In this document: positions 16,217 through 24,864 of the stretch, piece after piece
Layout of the letters: every line of letters starts with the position of its first letter
How positions within the stretch are numbered: position 1 is the first letter of the stretch
Assembly: GCA_023386885.1 (NCBI GenBank)
Contig: JAEWIX010000012.1
Location: 41,351 to 105,350, forward strand
DNA: 64,000 nucleotides
From: Pseudomonadota bacterium
GTDB lineage: Bacteria; Pseudomonadota; Alphaproteobacteria; Rhizobiales; Xanthobacteraceae
Direction: 5' to 3'
Notes under the pieces: model-generated
The model's database searches: none
Told to the model about the DNA's origin: nothing
What the model saw: only the letters and a program-made list of their open reading frames with translations
Position numbers and translations under genes: made by a program

Positions 16217-17593
16217 ATGTTCGGTAAATCGTTGCCCAGTCCAGTCACGCGCGCCGCAGCCCGTTTCGCCCACGCGAATCGCGGCAATGTCGCTGCCATG
16301 TTTGCCATTGCCCTCGTCCCGATGATCGGAATCGTCGGTGCGGCAGTCGACTACAGCCGCGCCGTCGCCGCCCGCTCCGCGATGCAAGCCGCCCTCGATA
16401 CCACGGCGCTGATGGTGTCCAAGGATGCCCAGGCCGACCCGTCGATGACGGCGGCACAAGCCACCGCTGCGGCGCAGAAGTATTTTAACGCCCTCTACAA
16501 GGATGGCAGCGCCAGCAACGTCGTGATCAACGCGACCTATACGCCCAACACCGGCAAGGGAGCGTCGGTCGCCGTCACTGCCAACGGATCGGTGGCCACC
16601 GACTTCATGCGGATGGCCGGATTCACCGATATCGGCATCGGCACCAGTTCCACCACAAAATGGGGCAGCGCCCGGCTGCGCATCGCGATGGCGCTCGACG
16701 TCACCGGATCGATGGCCAGCTACGACAAGCTGGGAAAGATGAAGATCGCGGCCAAAAAACTGGTGGACACGCTCAAAGCCTCCGCCAAGACCGCAGATGA
16801 CGTCTATCTCTCAATCATTCCCTTCAACGTCATGGTCAACGTCGGCACCGATAACAAGAATGCCAACTGGCTGGACTGGGACACGAGTTATGGGAGCTGC
16901 AGCAGGTCCAGCTATACGACGAAGAGCGACTGCTTGAAGAACGGCAGAACCTGGACCGACAGGAACCTCAGTAGATGGCAAGGCTGCGTAACCGACCGCA
17001 CGCAAAACTACGACACCACAAATGATGCGCCGACGACAAACAACGCGGATACGCTGTACCTGGCTGAAAGCTACAGTTCCTGTCCGGCGTCGTTGCTTTC
17101 GATGAAATCGGTGTTCAACTCAACGGAAACCGACTCATCGAACGACACCAATACGATCAAGGGGAAAATCAACAGCTTGACGGCGGTTGGCAATACCAAC
17201 CAGTCGATCGGCATGCAGATTGCGTGGATGATGTTGGGGAGCAGCCTTTTCCCGGCTCCCGCCAAGGATCCGAACTATCAGTATTCTGACGTGATCATCC
17301 TCTTGTCGGATGGAGAAAACACGCAGAATCGCTGGTACTCGAACGCGTCGCAAATCGACGCACGGCAAAAGCTGCTCTGCGACAACATCAATCCGGAGAA
17401 GAAGGACACGTCGAAGAAGGACACCACCCATGTCTACACCATTCAGGTGGACACCGACGGGGCGGGAGAATCGGCAGTCCTGAAATATTGCGCCGACACC
17501 GGCGGGTTCTATCCGACGACGACCACCACCGGCATGGCGGAAGCCTTCAGCGCGATCGGCAATTCGCTGGTCAAGCTGCAAATCGCAAAGTAG
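16217..17593 (+). CDS. TadG-like pilus-assembly protein with VWA domain
   Basis: A 458-residue membrane-anchored secreted protein. The N-terminus, ARFAHANRGNVAAMFAIALV, is a TadE/TadG-type prepilin-like hydrophobic segment (Flp pilus assembly), followed by an extracytoplasmic von Willebrand A domain beginning at IAMALDVTGSM (MIDAS DxTGS) with later DVIILLSDGENTQ. The middle contains several cysteines (CSRSSYTTKSDC and others) likely to be disulfide-bonded. Other tad genes are not in the window, so it is an orphan copy; rhizobia often have several. The start at 16217 is chosen by alignment of the hydrophobic segment; the ribosome site is poor. Confidence 0.88.
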   Translation: MFGKSLPSPVTRAAARFAHANRGNVAAMFAIALVPMIGIVGAAVDYSRAVAARSAMQAALDTTALMVSKDAQADPSMTAAQATAAAQKYFNALYKDGSASNVVINATYTPNTGKGASVAVTANGSVATDFMRMAGFTDIGIGTSSTTKWGSARLRIAMALDVTGSMASYDKLGKMKIAAKKLVDTLKASAKTADDVYLSIIPFNVMVNVGTDNKNANWLDWDTSYGSCSRSSYTTKSDCLKNGRTWTDRNLSRWQGCVTDRTQNYDTTNDAPTTNNADTLYLAESYSSCPASLLSMKSVFNSTETDSSNDTNTIKGKINSLTAVGNTNQSIGMQIAWMMLGSSLFPAPAKDPNYQYSDVIILLSDGENTQNRWYSNASQIDARQKLLCDNINPEKKDTSKKDTTHVYTIQVDTDGAGESAVLKYCADTGGFYPTTTTTGMAEAFSAIGNSLVKLQIAK

Positions 17594-17622
17594 GCAAGCC
17601 GCAGCGTAGCAAGTCACCCACG

Positions 17623-17654
17623 AAAAAAGCCCGGTCGCGAGACCGGGCTTTTTT
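17623..17654. terminator. Bidirectional terminator between TadG-like gene and phasin
   Basis: AAAAAAGCCCGGTC-GCGA-GACCGGGCTTTTTT, a perfect stem flanked by A6 and T6, so it works on both strands for the convergent genes on each side. Confidence 0.95.
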
Positions 17655-17676
17655 GTATTCCGAGATGGAACGAGGC

Positions 17677-18018
17677 TTAGCGGACCGACACCGGCGCCAG
17701 CTTGCCGATGAAGCCTTCGAACGGCTTGAACGACTGCTTGGCGAGCTCGACGTAAAGGCCGCCGATCTTCTGCGACTCGGCCACGAAAGTCTCGTAGCTG
17801 GTCTTGGCATACTCGGTCTGGACTTCGAGCGCCTTGTCGAGGGACTTCGAGGCGATCAGCTTCTCGAAATATGCGTTGCCGTCTTCAAACGACTTCTTGG
17901 AGTAGTCGCCGAACGCCGCAACGATCGACTGGAGGGTCTGCTGGAAATCGTTGGCGGCCGAAACCGCGCTTTCGAATTGCTCTTTGCCGTAGTTCTGCAG
18001 TTCTTCAACCTTGACCAT
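17677..18018 (-). CDS. Phasin-family protein
   Basis: A 113-residue amphipathic helical protein of the PF09361 phasin family, which coats polyhydroxybutyrate granules. The whole length is predicted helical with repeats of charged and hydrophobic residues, and ALEVQTEYAKTSYETFVAE is the typical phasin core. The ATG at 18018 with AAGGA eight bases upstream is preferred over the ATG at 18027, which has no room for a ribosome site. The upstream region carries a striking dyad (18098-18148) that suggests repression by a PhaR-type regulator. Confidence 0.92.
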   Translation of the reverse strand: MVKVEELQNYGKEQFESAVSAANDFQQTLQSIVAAFGDYSKKSFEDGNAYFEKLIASKSLDKALEVQTEYAKTSYETFVAESQKIGGLYVELAKQSFKPFEGFIGKLAPVSVR

Positions 18019-18097
18019 GGGAGACATCCTTCATCGGCTGCGGGAGAAATAAAACGTCAAGGCATCGCCGGCCGAACCGCGACGCCGCTATGACCAT

Positions 18098-18148
18098 CAC
18101 ACTATCGCATTGCACAATTATGTCAATGAATTTGATGCAATGCACAAT
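18098..18148 (-). promoter_or_regulatory. Phasin promoter with operator-like dyad
   Basis: On the minus strand TTGACA at 18126-18121 is a consensus -35 element, followed after about 15-16 bases by GATAGT, a weak -10. Two related sites, GCATTGCACAAT (18107-18118) and GCAATGCACAAT (18137-18148), lie exactly 30 bases apart, and GCATTGC/GCAATGC are reverse complements. One site overlaps the -35/-10 spacer and the other lies just upstream of the -35. This placement suits a repressor; PhaR is the known phasin repressor in alphaproteobacteria. The PhaR link is inferred. Confidence 0.55.
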
Positions 18149-18419
18149 CGTCATATTCGTGCGAATCCGGCATTGTCCGGCAAGGGTTATTTAACCTTTT
18201 CGAAACTCCAGCCCCTTACCCTGTTTGTGTAATCGTTGCGGTCCGGCGTAAAGCTCGAAAAGATTCGTGAATACAGGCTCTTAGCCAAATTTGGAGATCA
18301 CCCAAACTGGCTCGGGGCCGGCAGCGCGTCGACCCAGCGCGCGAGGTCATTCGCGGAACGTCGAGCATAATTTGGCCTCACGGACCGGTGATTGAGATCG
18401 AAATCTGACGGGGACGTCC
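18149..18419. other. Remainder of phasin/dacF intergenic region
   Basis: With the promoter region above, 401 bases separate the phasin start from the D-alanyl carboxypeptidase start. Apart from GGGGA six bases before the latter gene, I see no RNA gene, repeat or further operator here. Confidence 0.4.
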
Positions 18420-20108
18420 ATGCTACGCACAACCTCAGCCTCTTCACGTGCCCTGCGGGTTTGCGTTCTCGGGTTGGCCACCATCACCGCCGCCGTCATC
18501 TTCACCACCGATACCGCCGATGCCCGACGACGCCATCGGCACCACCGCCATCACGCCACCCACCAAAGCTACAATCCGGCATTCGCCTCGATCATCGTGG
18601 ATGCCAACTCCGGCGCGACGCTCGCCGCCACCAATGCCGATGGCCTGCGCTTTCCCGCCTCGCTTACCAAGATCATGACGCTGTACCTGCTGTTCGAACG
18701 GCTCGACGCCGGCAAGGTCAGCCTCAACACGGAAATGCCGGTGTCGGCGCACGCCGCATCGCAAGCGCCGACCAAGCTCGGCCTGCGTCCGGGCCAGAGC
18801 ATCCGCGTCGAAGACGCGATCAAGGGGCTGGTGACCCGTTCCGCCAACGACGCGGCCGTGGTGATCGCCGAATTCCTCGGCGGCGACGAAGACGACTTCG
18901 CCAAGATGATGACGCGCAAAGCGCGCGCCCTCGGCATGACCCGCACCGTCTATCGCAACGCTTCCGGCCTGCCCAATGACGATCAGGTCACCACGGCACG
19001 CGACCAGGCCACTCTTGGCCGTGCGATCCAGGATCGTTTCCCGCGCTACTATCGCTTCTTCGCCACCGCATCGTTCAACTATCGCGGCCGTAACATCCGC
19101 AACCACAATCACCTGCTCGGCAAGGTCGAGGGCGTCGACGGCATCAAGACCGGCTACACCCGCGCTTCCGGCTTCAACCTTGTCACCAATCTGCGCCGCG
19201 GCAATCGTCATCTCGTCGGCGTGGTGATGGGCGGCCGCAGCGGCGGATCACGCGACGCCACCATGCGCAAGCTGCTCGCCGCCAATCTCGAGAAGGCCTC
19301 CGGCCGCCGCACGGTCGCCGCCATTGTCGAACGCAGCCCCGCCGAGGCCAATGCCGCGGTCGCCGAGGAGGCCGCACAATCGCGGCCCGCCGCGCCGGTT
19401 CAGGTGCAGGGCGCCATTCAGGTCGCCGCGGAGGCCGCTCCTCCACCTTTGCCGACCGCACGTCCGGCAGCCGCGCCGGCTCAGAAAGCCGCAGTCGCCG
19501 AGAAAGCACCGATCGAACCGGCCCCGCTCACCAACGGCGTGATTCAGAGCAAGGCGATCGCGGCGATCCCCGGCTCGACCGAGCCGATGAAGCCGGTGCG
19601 CGTCAAGACCGTCCAGGTCCGCTCCGGTCAGGTAAAGGTCGCCTCCGCCGGCCCCGCGCCTCTTTTCGTCGCTCATGGAGATACGGCGGACATCTCCGGT
19701 TCGGTTGCGACCCGCGAGCTGCCGGTTCAGCCACCGAACCACGGCACCGGAAAAGGACTGCTCGGCGTGCTGCCGGCCTCCAGCGTCGCCGCAGCATCGG
19801 CGGAACGGCCAGTCCAGCAGGCGGTTCAACATCAGGGCGCCATCAAGCCGGCCGCCGTTCACACCGGCTGGATCGTGCAGGTCGGCGCGCTGGAAAGCGA
19901 GAGCCAGGCCCGCGAGCGTCTGGAAACTGCCCGCGACCACGCCAAGGGCATGCTGGGCCAGGCCGATCCGTTCACTGAACCCGTGGTGACGCGCGGCGAC
20001 AAGAAGCTCTATCGCGCCCGCTTCGCCGGCCTCGAACGCGATCAGGCGGAAGCCGTCTGCAAACGGCTCAAGCGCTCCGACATCTCGTGCATCACCATTC
20101 GCAACTGA
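18420..20108 (+). CDS. D-alanyl-D-alanine carboxypeptidase (DacF/PBP5 type) with SPOR domain
   Basis: A 562-residue exported low-molecular-mass penicillin-binding protein, trimming the terminal D-Ala of peptidoglycan stem peptides. A signal peptide is followed by a His/Arg-rich stretch at 37-47. Catalytic motifs: Ser81-x-x-Lys84 (ASLTK), Ser141-x-Asn143 (RSAND), Lys243-Thr-Gly (GIKTGYT). Residues about 290-475 are an Ala/Pro-rich linker. The last 85 residues (WIVQVGALESESQARERL...) form a SPOR domain that targets septal glycan. Standard DacF proteins lack SPOR; the fusion is frequent in rhizobia. Confidence 0.94.
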   Translation: MLRTTSASSRALRVCVLGLATITAAVIFTTDTADARRRHRHHRHHATHQSYNPAFASIIVDANSGATLAATNADGLRFPASLTKIMTLYLLFERLDAGKVSLNTEMPVSAHAASQAPTKLGLRPGQSIRVEDAIKGLVTRSANDAAVVIAEFLGGDEDDFAKMMTRKARALGMTRTVYRNASGLPNDDQVTTARDQATLGRAIQDRFPRYYRFFATASFNYRGRNIRNHNHLLGKVEGVDGIKTGYTRASGFNLVTNLRRGNRHLVGVVMGGRSGGSRDATMRKLLAANLEKASGRRTVAAIVERSPAEANAAVAEEAAQSRPAAPVQVQGAIQVAAEAAPPPLPTARPAAAPAQKAAVAEKAPIEPAPLTNGVIQSKAIAAIPGSTEPMKPVRVKTVQVRSGQVKVASAGPAPLFVAHGDTADISGSVATRELPVQPPNHGTGKGLLGVLPASSVAAASAERPVQQAVQHQGAIKPAAVHTGWIVQVGALESESQARERLETARDHAKGMLGQADPFTEPVVTRGDKKLYRARFAGLERDQAEAVCKRLKRSDISCITIRN

Positions 20109-20134
20109 GTGTTCGTCGCAAGAATTCGTAGCCA

Positions 20135-20182
20135 ACAACAAAGCCCCGCTTCCGGTCGATCGGAAGCGGGGCTTTGTTGTTT
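20135..20182 (+). terminator. Rho-independent terminator after the carboxypeptidase gene
   Basis: A 20-bp perfect stem (ACAACAAAGCCCCGCTTCCG and its complement) with a GTCGAT loop, 27 bases after the stop. The right arm ends in CTTTGTTGTTT. Nothing else is evident between 20183 and 20388. Confidence 0.9.
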
Positions 20183-20388
20183 CAGACCGGCGGGCTTCAA
20201 ACTGAACCGAAATCCGTACTTCACGCAGGTTCGGATCGCATCGATGCGACACGTTGAAAACTTCCCGTCAAGAATTTGCGGATACATTTACCATACAAGC
20301 TGACCACGCCGGGCAACGGCGGGCGGCAGGGGCATCGAACGGACGACAGGCGACGCACGGCATGTGGCGTTGATTTGCGTTGCCGGAG

Positions 20389-21114
20389 TTAGTTGCGATG
20401 CGTGCGAAGCAGAGTGTCCTTGGCTTCATTGACCCGAGCCGCCAGGTACGTCGACCCCCCCTGGTCGGGATGCAGTTTCTTCATCAGGGTGCGGTGAGCC
20501 TGCCCGATATCACTACGGCTCGCGCCCGGTTGCAGGCCAAGGATCTGATAGGCCTCCTCGTTCGACATTTTGCCGCTCGACGCCGCGCGGCGCTCCCCCG
20601 TTGCCGCGTCGCCTTGCGCGTGCTGACGCCAGGCGGGAAACCGGCGGTCAAGATAACCCTCAAGTAGCGCGCAGCTCTCGGCATCGAAACGGGCCATCAT
20701 CGCCGCCAGCGCCGGCAGATCGAAGTCGGCGAGTGAGCGTCCGGCATCCGGCCCCGCGATGATCTTGCCGCTCAGCGCACCGCTGTCGTGATCAAGCGTC
20801 ATTTCAAGGAAGTGCGAGCGCACGCGCGAACTTTTCCCGGCGCTCGGCTTTCCCGATCCGCCGAACATGCCGCCGAAATTCGGAAAGCTGGTGCCGAACG
20901 GCGACCAACCCAATAACCCTGCCCCGAACACGCCAAGCGGGATGGCCACCGCAAGTTCGCCTTTGAGGCCGACGAACGCCGCGACCGCCAGCGAGACGAT
21001 GCCGCCGACGATCTTGATGGCGCGCGCCAGCATCGCCGGATTGGCCGAGCGGAACATCTGCAACAGCGTATACAGGACGAAGACGGCAACCGCGCCGGCG
21101 ATCAGAGTAGCCAT
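20389..21114 (-). CDS. Membrane-anchored J-domain protein
   Basis: A 241-residue protein with two or three N-terminal hydrophobic segments (residues 1-70) and a C-terminal J domain (about 185-241) with an intact HPD motif in KKLHPDQGGS, so it should stimulate a DnaK-type chaperone at the membrane. The layout, J domain at the C-terminus after membrane helices, resembles the DjlA/Pam18-like class. It follows the VWA-protein gene by 76 bases on the same strand; this pairing probably reflects cotranscription. The client is unknown. Confidence 0.88.
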   Translation of the reverse strand: MATLIAGAVAVFVLYTLLQMFRSANPAMLARAIKIVGGIVSLAVAAFVGLKGELAVAIPLGVFGAGLLGWSPFGTSFPNFGGMFGGSGKPSAGKSSRVRSHFLEMTLDHDSGALSGKIIAGPDAGRSLADFDLPALAAMMARFDAESCALLEGYLDRRFPAWRQHAQGDAATGERRAASSGKMSNEEAYQILGLQPGASRSDIGQAHRTLMKKLHPDQGGSTYLAARVNEAKDTLLRTHRN

Positions 21115-21190
21115 TCACGTTCTTTCCGCCGAACCGGCCGCATTGTCGCGGCAGCGGTCCGGCACATCGCGGTGAGCCGACGATCCGGCC

Positions 21191-21937
21191 TCACCGCATC
21201 TGTCCGAGCAATCGCGCAGCGCCCGTCGCGGTGCGCGACAGACGCAGCAGCGCTTCGCGTCCACCCGCCGCATAGGCCGCCGCCGCGCGCAGCAACTCGC
21301 GTAACTGCGCCGCCGCGCCGGGATCGAAACGGCACCACGCGCCGCCGGTCAAGCGCGCGATTTCGCGGAACGCCTGCTCGGCAACTGGATTGTCGCCTTC
21401 CTGAAACAGAAATACCGGAACCTTCAGCAACCCGAGTTCGCCCGCCTTGCTGCAAAGATCGTCGACGTTTTCTTCCATCGCATCGCCGACGAACACCACG
21501 GCGCGCACACCGGCCTCAACCGCCTGACTGCGCACGTCGCCCAGCACCCGGCCGATCTGGGTGTGCCCGCCCTGGCAGTCGATCTTGCGCATCATGGCGG
21601 CGAGCTTCGCGGCATCGGAAATCCAGCCGCTGGCCCGGCATTCGGACGCACCGCGATAATAGACCAGCCGAATATCGAGATTGCCGATTTTCGCCGCTTC
21701 ACTGAACATGTCGGCTTGCAGATCGCACGCCATGTCCCAGGTCGGCTGCCGGCTCAGGGTGGCATCGAGCGCGAACACCAGCCGCGCCCGCGCGCCGGGC
21801 GCAAGCGGAGATACCGCGCGCGCCTTGGCGACGAAAGCTGCGATATCCGCCGACGTCGATGTCGGCCGTAGCGCGGATGCACCGCGCTGCGGTGTCGCAA
21901 CGTCCGGGGTTTTCGATTTTGAGCGTTCGTCCGTCAT
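21191..21937 (-). CDS. VWA-fold protein of unknown function
   Basis: A 248-residue cytosolic protein with a von Willebrand A-like fold: LVFALDATLSRQPTWD contains the first metal-binding DxT, and AVVFVGDAMEENVDDLC near residue 160 supplies the second acidic strand. The classical DxSxS is changed to DATLS, so MIDAS metal binding may be partial. ATG 21937 is used; an in-frame TTG sits 12 bases upstream. It probably forms an operon with the downstream J-domain gene; a chaperone-assisted complex is possible but not shown. Confidence 0.75.
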   Translation of the reverse strand: MTDERSKSKTPDVATPQRGASALRPTSTSADIAAFVAKARAVSPLAPGARARLVFALDATLSRQPTWDMACDLQADMFSEAAKIGNLDIRLVYYRGASECRASGWISDAAKLAAMMRKIDCQGGHTQIGRVLGDVRSQAVEAGVRAVVFVGDAMEENVDDLCSKAGELGLLKVPVFLFQEGDNPVAEQAFREIARLTGGAWCRFDPGAAAQLRELLRAAAAYAAGGREALLRLSRTATGAARLLGQMR

Positions 21938-21986
21938 CGAGTCCCACAACCTGTTGCAGGACTATGTAGACTCGAACCGAACCAGG

Positions 21987-22862
21987 TCAATCCAACGGGA
22001 CGGCCGCCGGCGCCAGCGAAAGCGGCGGCGCATATAGGGCCACCGGGCCCGGATTGGCGATCTTCGGCTTCCTGGTATCGACCGGCCCCAACACGCTGTC
22101 GTTGTCGAGGTACTTGTCGAGCATGCCTTCGATCTTCTGCTTCACCGAGTCGGGTCCGCGATCGCTCATCTCGTTATGCTGCGCACCGGTATTGATAACG
22201 GTGATGCCGGCCTGATCGCACATCTCGCCATCCGGAATGACGCCCGGGTCCGGCTTGAACATCGAATCGTGCGAGCGGAACGACAGGATCTTGAACTTGC
22301 CATCGGTCATGAACGGCACGCGCAGATTGTCCAGCGTCACCACCTTGCGCACCTCGTCGGGATGCAACTTGGCGAAGTACACCGCGATATCGCCACCGTT
22401 GGAATGGCCAACCATGGTCAGATGATCGTAGTCCGCGTTCGGATACATGCCCTTCAGCTTTTCGATCGCGAACAGAATGTTCTGCACGCCGCGCTCGTAA
22501 ACCGGCAGGCGGCCGACATACGGCTCGCCGACTTTCGTCACCAGCGGCGGGTCGCTATCGAGATCATGCTGAATGCTCACGACCATATAGCCGCGCGCTG
22601 CGAACACATTCGCGAGGAATGAGTACTCGGTGAACTTGACGGTGTTGCCGTGATTGAGGACAGCGACGGGCAGCTTCAGAAGACCGGCGCGCGCCTGCAT
22701 CTCCTTGTCGCGTCGCACTGCAATATCTACCTGCACGGGACGATCGCGCGATTGATCGAAGAACGTCGCTGTCTCGTGACGAATCAGCCACTTGCTGCCG
22801 CTGAAGTAAGCGGCGCCCACCAGGACCAGCAGTGACGTCAAAACGATAACTGCGCGTTTCAT
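21987..22862 (-). CDS. Membrane-anchored alpha/beta hydrolase
   Basis: A 291-residue protein with an N-terminal signal anchor (KRAVIVLTSLLVLVGAAYFSG) and an alpha/beta-hydrolase fold. The nucleophile elbow is GHSNGG around residue 153, and a candidate catalytic His lies in TGAQHNEMSD; oxyanion residues would be in VLNHGNT. It resembles dienelactone-hydrolase or PHB-depolymerase-like periplasmic esterases, but the substrate cannot be named. It ends 50 bases before the VWA gene start and may be in the same transcript. Confidence 0.82.
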   Translation of the reverse strand: MKRAVIVLTSLLVLVGAAYFSGSKWLIRHETATFFDQSRDRPVQVDIAVRRDKEMQARAGLLKLPVAVLNHGNTVKFTEYSFLANVFAARGYMVVSIQHDLDSDPPLVTKVGEPYVGRLPVYERGVQNILFAIEKLKGMYPNADYDHLTMVGHSNGGDIAVYFAKLHPDEVRKVVTLDNLRVPFMTDGKFKILSFRSHDSMFKPDPGVIPDGEMCDQAGITVINTGAQHNEMSDRGPDSVKQKIEGMLDKYLDNDSVLGPVDTRKPKIANPGPVALYAPPLSLAPAAVPLD

Positions 22863-23411
22863 GATCTACCCTGCGAACGCTAAGCGCCCGGTCGTTCGTT
22901 CTCCAGCATTCTTTCTCGTGCTGGTATCGTCAATATATGTCACAACTTTGCGACGAAAAGAGCAAATTGTCCGCGTTTGCCCTCCGGCCCGATTGGCCGC
23001 GCGATCCGTCGCAGTATCCACGGCAGCGTCCACGCTGCTACAAGAGATTGATATTGTTCGCGTATTTTCCACCTGAATTTAACGCGCCGGTCGAACGATC
23101 GTTCCCCGGTTCATAGCACATCCCCGGTTCCGAGTGCTCCACCACCCCTAAACGACAGAAATGCGCCGGAAATCAGAACTTAGCCGCACGCGATCGGGTC
23201 AACCGGAGCGCGGCTTAGCGCAGAGGGAGGCCTGAACCCGCTTTGCGGCAGATTTTCCAGATGCTCCAGTCTGTTCGATGGACTCGGCCGGCATCTTGGT
23301 GAATAACGCGCGCCGATCATGCCGCGCTGCACGGGTGCCGCCGACGGTTCCGAAAGTACCCGCCTTCAGCCGGCCGTGGTTCAGTTCCGCAGACAACATC
23401 GAGCCTGTTCC
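22863..23411. other. Long intergenic region upstream of panC
   Basis: About 550 bases between divergent genes with a lower GC stretch at 22930-23080. Short reading frames here (for example minus 22866-23072) have no ribosome site or recognisable family. A 12-bp perfect palindrome, GAACGATCGTTC, is at 23093-23104. No RNA gene or repeat element was identified. Confidence 0.4.
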
Positions 23412-24263
23412 ATGTCCCGCGACCCCATTGTTGCCCGTAACCTGCCGGCGTTGAACGAGGCCCTGAATGTATTTCGCGCCGCGGGCGAGACCGTGGCGCT
23501 GGTTCCGACCATGGGTGCATTGCACGAGGGCCACCTTGGCCTCGTGCGTGAAGCGCGGCGCCGCTGCAAACGCGTCGCGGTGTCGGTCTTCGTCAATCCC
23601 ACGCAGTTCGCACCGCACGAGGATTTCGAGTCCTACCCGCGCACCTGGGACACCGACCTCGCCAAGCTCGCAGCGGAGAATACCGACCTGATCTGGAATC
23701 CGGACGTCAAGACGATGTATCCGAGCGGCTTCGCCTCGCGGATCGTGACAGACGGTCCGGCCATCGTCGATCTCGAGGACCGCTTCCGGCCCCACTTCTT
23801 CGGCGGCGTCACCACCGTTGTCGGCAAACTGTTCATTCAGTGCCGGCCGAACGTCGCCGTGTTCGGCGAAAAGGATTATCAGCAGCTTCGCGTGGTGACG
23901 CAGATGGCGCGCGACCTCGACCTCGGCGTCGATGTCGTCGGCCTCGGCACGGTGCGCGAAAGCGATGGCCTCGCGATGTCATCACGCAACGTCTATCTGT
24001 CGGCGGAAGAACGCGTGATCGCGCCGGTACTTCACCAGACGATGCAGGACACCGCGGCGCAACTGCGCGCGGGTGTCGCGTTGTCCGCGACACTGACGGC
24101 CGGTGCTACCCACATCACCGAAGCGGGTTTTGCGCTGGACTATTTCGAGGCGCGGCACGCCGAAACGCTGCAACCGATCGAGTCGCTGAAGGATGGGCCG
24201 GTGCGGCTTCTCGTTGCCGCCAAGATTGGCACTACGCGCCTGATTGACAACGTCGGCGTGTAA
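23412..24263 (+). CDS. panC: Pantoate--beta-alanine ligase
   Basis: A 283-residue cytosolic enzyme that joins pantoate and beta-alanine with ATP in pantothenate/CoA synthesis. Signature motifs: VPTMGALHEGHL (HxGH of the nucleotidyltransferase fold), VSVFVNPTQFAPHEDF, FFGGVTTVVGKLF, FGEKDYQQLRV and MSSRNVYLS. Length is normal. The ATG at 23412 corresponds to the family start; a longer frame from 23319 lacks homology. No panB is adjacent. It is convergent with the DUF1489 gene, nine bases apart. Confidence 0.97.
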   Translation: MSRDPIVARNLPALNEALNVFRAAGETVALVPTMGALHEGHLGLVREARRRCKRVAVSVFVNPTQFAPHEDFESYPRTWDTDLAKLAAENTDLIWNPDVKTMYPSGFASRIVTDGPAIVDLEDRFRPHFFGGVTTVVGKLFIQCRPNVAVFGEKDYQQLRVVTQMARDLDLGVDVVGLGTVRESDGLAMSSRNVYLSAEERVIAPVLHQTMQDTAAQLRAGVALSATLTAGATHITEAGFALDYFEARHAETLQPIESLKDGPVRLLVAAKIGTTRLIDNVGV

Positions 24264-24272
24264 TCGACGCCT

Positions 24273-24710
24273 TCAGAGCAGACCGAGTTCGCGCAATTCG
24301 CGGCGCAGTTCTTCCGGCATCTCGACAAGTCCCGTGCCGGCGCGGGTGAGATCGGGTGGCGCGTCGTTTGCCGGCAGATAGCGCCAGCCCTGGAACGCGC
24401 GCATCGGACGCGGCACCACCGCGACGACCTTGGGCTGCATCACCAGCCGACAACGGCCGATGCCGTCCTTGTCGCGAAACGGCTCGATGCCGATCAGTTT
24501 CTCGCGCGCGGCAATTTCGCCGCGAATGACCCAATAGAGCGAACCGCCCGCCAGCAATTCTTCATCGCGCTTCGGCGTCATCCGCGTGATGTGAACATGG
24601 CGCGGCGGCGTGCCTTGCTTCTTGGCCTGTTGCGCACGCTCGGCGACGCGTGCCTTGAGATCCTTCACGGACTCACAGCCGACGGCAAGTTTGATAAGAT
24701 GAAGCGGCAT
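24273..24710 (-). CDS. DUF1489-family protein
   Basis: A 145-residue protein of the alphaproteobacterial DUF1489 family; the start MPLHLIKLAVGCESV, TRMTPKRDEELLAGGSLYWV and LVMQPKVVAVVPRPMRAFQGWRYL (in pieces) are conserved features. Family function is unknown. Its upstream region carries two 13-bp direct repeats 21 bases apart (24748-24781), a rare regulatory clue for this family. Confidence 0.9.
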   Translation of the reverse strand: MPLHLIKLAVGCESVKDLKARVAERAQQAKKQGTPPRHVHITRMTPKRDEELLAGGSLYWVIRGEIAAREKLIGIEPFRDKDGIGRCRLVMQPKVVAVVPRPMRAFQGWRYLPANDAPPDLTRAGTGLVEMPEELRRELRELGLL

Positions 24711-24747
24711 GATATCCGGGCGTTGGTGCGGCGACGACAGGCATCTG

Positions 24748-24781
24748 TCTTAGATAAAAGCCTTTCTCTCTTAGATAAAAG
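24748..24781. promoter_or_regulatory. Two direct repeats upstream of the DUF1489 gene
   Basis: TCTTAGATAAAAG occurs at 24748-24760 and again at 24769-24781, a spacing of 21 bases or about two helical turns. The site is AT-rich in a GC-rich context and lies 38-71 bases before the DUF1489 ATG, downstream of the Crp/Fnr gene stop. It looks like tandem binding sites for one regulator, or a duplicated -10-type element (TATCTAAGA on the minus strand). The regulator is unknown. Confidence 0.45.
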
Positions 24782-24864
24782 ACCTGCCGCGTTCAATGTC
24801 GCGATCCGCGTTGCAGCCTTGCCATTCGTGACACGCGCAACAAGGGACCGTTTTCAAGACGGAT

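Noticed and set aside
22866..23072. A 68-codon minus-strand frame in the gap before panC
   Set aside because: No ribosome site and no protein-like pattern; left as intergenic.
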